NCBI RefSeq assembly: GCF_020509005.1
Contig: NC_063012.1
Coordinates: 1,860,001 to 1,924,000, forward strand
DNA from: Fulvia fulva
Lineage: Eukaryota; Ascomycota; Dothideomycetes; Mycosphaerellales; Mycosphaerellaceae
DNA: 64,000 bases
Reading direction: 5' to 3'
Position 1 is the stretch's first letter, and each line of letters begins with the position of its first letter. Of the stretch, positions 57,266-64,000 are shown in pieces. The notes under the pieces were generated by a model. It was not told where the DNA came from and made no database searches. It worked only from the letters and a program-made list of their open reading frames with translations. The position numbers and the translations under genes are program-made.

Positions 57266-60200
57266 CTAGTCGCTCGTCGGGAGGTGGTTGTCAATATATC
57301 CCTCTGCGAGTGCCTCCACGCACTGCGAACACGGGACAGTCTTCTCTTCTGCCGTATACTTCCAGCATCGTACACACTTCTCGTGCTCTGGGGGCACCAC
57401 GACAACTCTCATCTCTGAACCGAGCTCGGTGGCTTGGCCCGTGGAGTACACGATGGGCCGCGAGTAGTGCCATGACTCTTCTCCAACCTCTGCCACGTTA
57501 CCAGAGTCGGCTTTGTGATCCGATGTCGAGTACACCGTGGCTTTACTGACGACAAGCAGGCCAGCCAAATCGTTCTGCTTTAGCCAGCTGCCGCTCTTGG
57601 AAGACAACAAGCTATCCGGAAGATAGATCTCGACCTCAGATGCCAGACCATTACCCAGCTTTCTCGCACCGCGAGCACCTTCCTGCGCAAGCTTGACTGC
57701 AGAATTGATACTCCTGAACAGCTCAAGCGCCTCGTCCAGCTGCTCCGCGCTGTCGAGACCTAGGGTCGATACATCTAATGGCTGCTTCCAGATCTGTCGT
57801 AGAGGATGTAATGAGAGATCTTGAGCAGTGCCGCCAGGCAATCTCGTCATCTGCTCAGGCGACCAGGCCCATATTTCCTCGATTAGATGAGGTGTCACAG
57901 GGGCAAGCATCTTCATGAGCTCTTGCATGATGACAAGAAGCACTGTCTGGGTGTGTCGCCGAACGGATGTAGTGCCAGTGTAGCACCTATCCTTGATGAT
58001 CTCGAAGTAGAATGCGCTGAGTTCGTTGTTGACGAATTTGTTGATCTCGTTGATGGCGGCGTAGAATTTGTACTCGCCGGAATAGTCAAAGACACTCTTG
58101 CTGCATCTCGCCAGTTGATGCAACACGACCTTATCAGCGAAGTCAAGCTCGGATAGCAGATTTACATCTGGCGAGTGAGTAGGATAGTCGTGTAGCACAC
58201 CAAGTAGGAACTTGAATGTGATGCGGTACTTGTTCAGTGCCTGTTGGACGCTTTGCAGTACAGGCTGTGAGATTGATACGTCTCGGGTATAGTCCGACGA
58301 AGCCACCCATAAACGCAGAATATCAGGACCCATGGAGGCAGTCTTCGACCCTGTAGGCGCTGGCTTCTTGGCCTTGTTCTTGTTCTTTCCTCTTGGAGCA
58401 CTGAGAAGTGATCCTGAGATTATCTCATCCGGTGAGATGACGTTGCCTAAGCTTTTGCTCATCTTGCGGCCATCTCCATCGAGAGTGAAGCCGTGGGTGG
58501 TAAGTAGCTTGAAGGAAGCCATTGGCTTGTTGTTTGAATCTTGTGTCGCGACTGCAGTAAGCAAGCTGCTTTGAAACCAGCCACGATGCTGATCGGTGCC
58601 TTCCACATAGACATCACTCAGATGGCCGCCCTGGTGTCTGTTCTGGAGCGAAGTCCAAGTAGTCCCAGAGTCGAACCACACATCCATGGTGTCTTTGCCT
58701 CGGATCCATTTCTCAGGTTCCAGTGATGAATGCAGCCACGATGCTTCGTCCACAGGATCGGAGAACCATGCATCAATGCCTCTCTCGTCAATGATAGTTA
58801 TGATGTGGTTGATGCTCTCATCTGTGATGCAAGCTTCGCCAGTCTCTACATTGTACAGTGCTGGGATTGGAACACCCCAGGCACGCTGTCGTGAGATGCA
58901 CCATTTACTTCTACCTTCAACAAAGCTTCGAAGTCGTTTCTTTCCGCTTTCTGGAATGAACGTAACATCATCGAGCGCTGCCAGTGCCCGATCCTTCATG
59001 GCAGAGGCGTCTGCAAACCACTGTGCGGTGGCACGGACAATCACAGGTTGCTTAGTCCGCCAATCGATTGGGTTCTTGTGGATAAACTTGTGCGCAGCGA
59101 GAAGCAGACTGCCATGGCTATGCGACACGTCTTTTGGGATGAATAGGGATGGGGACTTCAGGACATCGAGCACGGCTTGCACTCCTTGCGTCTGCACATC
59201 CAATCCCGTGAATGCCTCGCTATTGCCAGCTGGAAACGCCTCGGATGTGTAGCGACCTTCGTCGTCCACGGGTGCTAACGCGGGTCCGACGCCCTGTTGT
59301 TGGCAGACTTGGTAGTCCTCCATGCCATGTCCGGGTGCCATATGAACCAGACCAGTTCCAGAAGTGGCAGTCACAAAGTCGGCCTGTAAGATCGGCGAAG
59401 CCGTCGCGGTAAACAAATTGTAGCAAGCTGAATTGCCGTCCGCAAGTTTAGCTCCAGGTATTGCTTCTGTCAATGGGCTGATAATGTGGCCTTCGGGTAG
59501 ATGCGACTGGACATGCTCGATGCGATCCTTCGCAACAACCACTTGTTCTTTCGGAGTATCCTCATCTGAGACTGAGCTAATTTCGGCTACGACGTAATCG
59601 ATGTCATCCTTGACCGCAATGGCCTTGTTCGCAGGAAGTGTCCAAGGCGTGGTGGTCCAAATAAGAGCACCCATGTTGCCAGATGACACCAGAGGATGTT
59701 GCTTCAGTATTTTAGGCAATCGTGTGAAAGGTAGCTTCACAAACGCAGCAGCGCACTGATGATTGTCGTCATACTCAAGCTCGGCCTCTGCTAAGGCAGT
59801 ACGTGAGGAAGGTGACCAATACACAGGTCTATGATGTCGCGAGATAAGCCCTGTATCGTCCTATCAGTTCTGCCTGAACATACGTAAGCACACCAAGCTC
59901 CAAGCCTACCTTTGCGAACCATCTCGTTGAACACGCCAAGCTGTCTCATCTCGAAGTCCTTGTCCATGGTCTTGTACGGAGCATCCCACTCGCCCATCAC
60001 ACCCCATTCGCGAAAGCTCTTCTTCTGTACTTCGATAGTCTCGCCAGCTAGTTTCCTGGCTGCGGCTCTGATATCGGTTGCAGTCATCTGGCTCGAAGCA
60101 GCAGCGGCAGCCTTTGCCTCTTGACCTGGGGAGTCTTTCATCGCCTTTGCTCCCTTGCCAGGTGACTTTGGTTGCTGTAACGCTTTGAGCTCGATGGGCA

Positions 60201-60621
60201 GCCCATGACAGTCCCAACCAGGGCGATACTGCACTCTCTTGCCTCGACCTAGCTCTGTTCTAAGCATCAAGTCCTTCAGGACTTTGTTGAGCGCATGGCC
60301 AACATGGACCGCGCCATTGGCATATGGAGGGCCATCGTGCAGCACGAATTCGTTGTCAATTTCCTCGCTTGTACCGTCACGTTCGCGCACTATCGTTCTC
60401 GGTCGATTGGCTCTCTGCCAGGCATACAGGTCATCGGCGCATCGTTGGCGAGCTGATTCGATTTGTTCAGCGCTGGGCCGGGGAGGGAACTTCGATTTTG
60501 GCAGCGATAGAGTGTCGCTCCAGTTGTCCTTGTGTTGGGCGACCTCACGTATCTTATCTAGGAGTGCCCGGTTATCATGCGATGCAGCTCGGAGTATGCG
60601 ACTCGGTGAGATGGCGGACAT
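57266..60621 (-). CDS. ISM1: Mitochondrial isoleucyl-tRNA synthetase (2 exons)
   Basis: Exons 60621-59910 and 59850-57266 give 1098 residues. The class I motifs are clear: the HIGH-type motif HVGH in NGAVHVGHALNKVLKD (residues 106-109), GWDCHGLPIE, the editing-domain WTTTPWTLPANKA and KMSKS in DGRKMSKSLGNVI. The C-terminus has a zinc-binding module (KCVRCWKY and VPCSQC), typical of bacterial-type IleRS. The N-terminus (MSAISPSRILRAASH) fits a short matrix-targeting leader, so the enzyme charges mitochondrial tRNA-Ile. An Ala/Lys-rich insert lies between about residues 150 and 185. The 59-base intron (GTAGGC donor, ATACAG acceptor) rejoins VRKGLISRHHRPVYWSPSS. The start ATG lies inside a GTATGT sequence that resembles a donor. 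Confidence 0.93.
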
Positions 60622-60879
60622 ACCTGCATGCCGTTACAAGAACATAGGACATCGGCGTTTGATATGACCTCCGACGACTGCGCGTTGACACGTGTAAGCC
60701 AGTCGGCGTGGCTACCGAGCAGGCTAGACGATGCTCGTGTCACTCTCGCGTGGCAGCGACGACCGAAGCGGGGAAGTCGCCCGACTGCCAACCTGAATTC
60801 ACTCAACGCAGCATGTGCGTTGGCCACCTTGCAGACAACAAAATCAGTATCGGAGAACAACAGCCGATGCTGCGCTGTC
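60622..60879. promoter_or_regulatory. Shared divergent promoter (ISM1 / Zn2Cys6 gene)
   Basis: Only 258 bases separate the two start codons, so this interval must serve both genes. No specific motif was identified. Confidence 0.5.
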
Positions 60880-63416
60880 ATGGCGCCCAAGAACAACAGA
60901 TCCCGGAGTGGTTGGTAAGTCAGAGGAAAGATTTACTGGGAGAGAACGATGTACTGACAGCTCTATCGCTTGACTTGCCGTCAAAGGAAGGTATGTCATA
61001 TCCCTCTCGTGATGCGCACGTGGGCGACGGCATGCTAACGTGTTGTGCCTCTCGATAGCTCAAGTGCAGTGAGGAGAAGCCGACGTGTGCGCAATGCGTC
61101 AAGGCCAACCGTGAATGTGTGCCGAGCTCGGGCATCACCTTTCGCCATCAGCAGAATCCGTCTATGAATGGCGACAAGGGCGACGACAGTCTGAAGAGCT
61201 TCTACGGCTATAAGGAGACCTTTGCCAAGGAGACGCAATGGGTGTCAGTACCTACAGATCTGACGTTCATCCACACCACCAACCCGTACGAGGATGAGGA
61301 AGGCGAGGAGCTCAGCGCATCTCTGCTTGATCCCAATACCCAGTGGTTGGCGGTTGAGCAGCCTGGCTTCCATCACTCGAGACCGGTAGGAGACTTTACC
61401 CTCCCTCAATCATCCTATCCTGCGTACGCCACACATGGACTGGAAGCTCTCAGTGCGGTCGCCAGCCAAGATCAATACAGCTTCGCCCCACCACCAGCGC
61501 CGATGAGCCGCCATGAACGGACAGCATCGCTACAGTCGCAGCAGACCCAGCCCATCATATCACCACCGCCAAGCCATGCAACACCGAGCCAGGGACTGGA
61601 TTTCATCCTTAATCCAGCATCGAATCTATCTCCAGCGGAGAGCAACCTCGATCCGCAACTGCACCCTCAAACACCCACAGCCGCATCCGTAAACACTCCA
61701 CTTACCCCTTCTCATGTACGTACCACATCGTTATCTACCGCCGGGCGGACAAGCTTACGTTCCAAAGGACATCATCGACGACCTGCAATTGAGGATCCCG
61801 AGCTAGCGTTCCTGCTTCGCGATTACTGCGAGCGACCTGGATTATGGATGGATCTCTTCGACCTCGATTTGTTCTTCGCTGCCAAGGTCCCTGTTCTGGC
61901 GGTCACTTGTCCCTTGCTATTATACAGCTGTGCTTCGTTATCGGCCAAGAGTCTTGCTCGGGTCAATGGGCGGAAGCCCGTCATGGGTGGACAGGTCTCC
62001 ACATCTCGACAGAGTAAAATGGAGTTCTGGCCAGGTCCTACGCTGGACCAGGAAGGCTGGGTCAGAAAGGGCAGAGAGTACTACGATATTGCCGTATCCC
62101 TCCTGCGGCAATCGTTAGCTGGTGCCTCACGACCGCCGACATCATCATTACCCGAGGACGCCACACCGGGCACGATTCACACCGCACAAGGTTCACCTCT
62201 CCCCACGACAGACTCGGACGAACTAGTAGCTGCCACAGCCATTCTTTGCGTATACGAATTTCTAGACGCCTCAGGAGCCGAATGGAGTAGACATCTGGAC
62301 GGCGCAAAGACACTATTCGACATCACGAAAGACCAGGTCCTCACACTGCCACCATCGCCAGTCTCAATCGCACAGCAGGTCACGCAGCAGCTGGCGAGCC
62401 AGTCTGGGTCAGTACAGCCAATGCCGACACCAAGAAGAGGTCTCAGCCAAGGCCGAAGGGCGGTCTTCTGGAACTTTGCGAGGCAGGATATGCTTTCGGC
62501 GTTTATCAATAACACCTCCACACGTCTGGATACTGGCGATCTACCGATGTGGCGATCAGCTGGTCTGAAGCTCACACCAGAAGGCTTCGTGTCGACGTCG
62601 AATCCGTCAGATCCGGAGTATACCTCCGACCAGGCTATGAATGACGATGTAAGTATATATGACATCTCTTTGTCCTCCATCGCTGACACCCCACAGATGG
62701 TCGGGAACGCCCTAGCCTGGCTCGTAATGAAACTCGTAAATTTCATAGCAGCCGGCGACGACGTCCCCTCCAACGTCTCTCCCCTCGGCCTCGGTGTCCG
62801 CCAGCGCGAACTCCTCGACTACTGGGAATCCCTCAACGAACAACTCGTCGTTTGGCACGACGGCCTCCCCGCCATCTTCCACCCCACCGCAATCCGCGGC
62901 TCGAACGGCGAAGAATGCGGCACGGAGAAGTGGTTTCCACTCTCGATGTGTGCTAGCACAATGCAATGGTTCAACTTCGCGAGAATCCAGCTCCTGCATA
63001 ACAAACCACACCTATCGACTGCAACGCCTGTGCTGGGAATTCTGGGAGCTGGTGCGCCGGGAACAAGTCTGGCGACGAGGTATGCTAGTTATGCAAGCAT
63101 TCTGCAACAGTCAAGAAGCCATGCAAAGGAGATTGTGGCGATTTCGCTCGGGAGGGCTGACGAAGGGACTCGTGTACATGCTGTGCAGCCGCTCTGGACT
63201 GCTGGGCTTGTTTTGGGTAACGATGACAGGCCCGGTGAGAATGGTGAGGTCAGTGCTGAGACCGAAACGTGGCGGCGGACCATTGTCCGGTTGCTGCGCG
63301 GCATTGAGCGAGATATGGGCTGGGCTAGTGAATATCGTGTGCAGAGTTTACTTGAGCTTTGGGGTAGTCTGCCTTCGGATTGGCCTCCTGGTGATAGTCC
63401 GGTCGAGCAGCTCTGA
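60880..63416 (+). CDS. Zn2Cys6 transcription factor with anomalous first intron
   Basis: Proposed exons: 60880-60914, 60969-60990, 61059-62648 and 62697-63416, giving 788 residues. The zinc cluster is spread over the first three exons: SGCLTCRQRKLKC plus EEKPTCAQCVKANREC fits Cx2Cx6Cx6Cx2Cx6C exactly. The central region from about residue 225 (RDYCERPGLWMDLFDLDLFF, VTCPLLLYSCASLSAK) resembles the fungal-specific factor domain of ARCA-like regulators. Intron 1 has a GTAAGT donor and CTGAC branch but would end in CG, not AG. The nearby AG (60959-60960) touches the branch site and gives a stop codon. Intron 3 (GTAAGT to CCCACAG) is 48 bases and in frame, so unspliced mRNA is also readable. The targets are unknown. 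Confidence 0.8.
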
Positions 63417-63468
63417 GGTCGGCAACAACGACAGCTTGTACATAGGTGTACAGTCACGAGTTGACGCT

Positions 63469-64000
63469 TCATGACACGCTTTGCCACGCTGGCACCCAGT
63501 TTCCTTTCTCTTCGCCTTGTGCTTGCTGGTAGGCGGCCATGAGGGCGTTGATTTGTTCGTCAATGCGTGCCTTGCCGCGCTGGAGTACTTCTTTCTGTAG
63601 TTTCGTCATGGTGTCGAGCTCCTTGAGCATGCTGTCCACCAGGGACGAGCAGTTTTCTAAGATGGTCTCTAGACTCGAAGGTGAGTCTGCGCCATGCCTG
63701 GGCGGTGGAGGTGGCAGGACACTGATGTCACGCTGTATCGAGCGTAGTTTCAGCGCCAGCGACGTATGTATCGCTCGCCACGATTCGGGTAAAGCTTCGA
63801 TGAAAGTAGCTGGGTGCTGATCGTTCAGCAGAAGCTCCTCAGCTTTCGTCGCCCAGTCATCGAATGTTTCCACCAGTTCCGAATGCCGACTCCCCGGGTC
63901 TGTATGTGCTCGAAGATCCGTCACAATGCGGCTCAAGGTCTGCAAATGCTCAGCCATCAGAGCTGCATCAGGACACCAAGACTCAAGGGCATTGAGGTTG
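63469..64000 (-). CDS. Unknown coiled-coil protein (5' partial)
   Basis: The frame is open to the right edge; the visible 177 residues read in from NLNALESWCPDAALMAEHLQ and pass an internal ATG at 63957. The start therefore probably lies outside the window. The sequence is helical, with a proline-rich break (VLPPPPPRHG) and a heptad-like C-terminal segment (LVDSMLKELDTMTKLQKEVL) ending GNWVPAWQSVS. I do not recognise the family. It converges on the Zn2Cys6 gene, whose stop is only 52 bases away. The coding call rests on frame length, composition and continuity to the edge. Confidence 0.6.
   Translation of the reverse strand, partial: NLNALESWCPDAALMAEHLQTLSRIVTDLRAHTDPGSRHSELVETFDDWATKAEELLLNDQHPATFIEALPESWRAIHTSLALKLRSIQRDISVLPPPPPRHGADSPSSLETILENCSSLVDSMLKELDTMTKLQKEVLQRGKARIDEQINALMAAYQQAQGEEKGNWVPAWQSVS

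Overview
This 64 kb window is nuclear DNA of a filamentous ascomycete (Pezizomycotina). Short 47-107 nt GT-AG introns with CTRAY-type branch sites, an intron-bearing tRNA, and fungal families (Rxt3, Ncr1/NPC1, Mam3, Ime2, Zn2Cys6 regulator, phytase-type acid phosphatase, 2EXR proteins) support this. The protein types suggest a dothideomycete, possibly Mycosphaerellales; that placement is an impression from the proteins, not a measured result.

Layout. 0-10 kb: 3' part of an RXT3-like Rpd3L subunit, an unknown basic protein, an HxxxDG acyltransferase (minus), a small 2EXR protein and a DUF2433 calcineurin-like phosphoesterase. 10-24 kb: the NPC1 sterol transporter, a gene-poor stretch holding a candidate TA-flanked MITE, an ABCG half-transporter (minus), a 2.6 kb gene-free stretch and a molybdenum-cofactor-sulfurase-like PLP enzyme. 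26-37 kb: a seven-exon secreted histidine acid phosphatase, a Mam3/CNNM membrane protein and a BSD-domain protein (all minus), then a disrupted 2-oxoglutarate oxygenase gene. 37-41.6 kb: no supported gene. 41.6-53.7 kb: an Ime2-type kinase, exosome subunit Rrp42, a Sir2-type deacetylase (minus), an unknown proline/lysine-rich protein, an E2 ubiquitin-conjugating enzyme with a long tail and a short single-pass membrane protein. 53.8-64 kb: a DUF726/TMCO4 alpha/beta-hydrolase (minus), tRNA-Leu(UAA), mitochondrial isoleucyl-tRNA synthetase (minus), a divergent Zn2Cys6 regulator and the 3' part of an unknown coiled-coil gene (minus).

The genes are mostly independent housekeeping or regulatory loci. 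No biosynthetic cluster, CRISPR array or prokaryote-like system is visible. The Rxt3 and Sir2 genes are both chromatin deacetylation factors but lie 45 kb apart. The most interesting signals are at the level of gene structure: a zinc-cluster gene whose first intron lacks an AG acceptor, an in-frame TAG followed by a coding-like extension in the DUF2433 gene, a GC-AG intron in MAM3, a probable start-codon-only exon in the E2 gene, a stop codon embedded in a perfect splice donor in the DUF726 gene, a decaying oxygenase gene and a mariner-type MITE. Gene models with introns were assembled by hand from splice signals, reading phase and family conservation.
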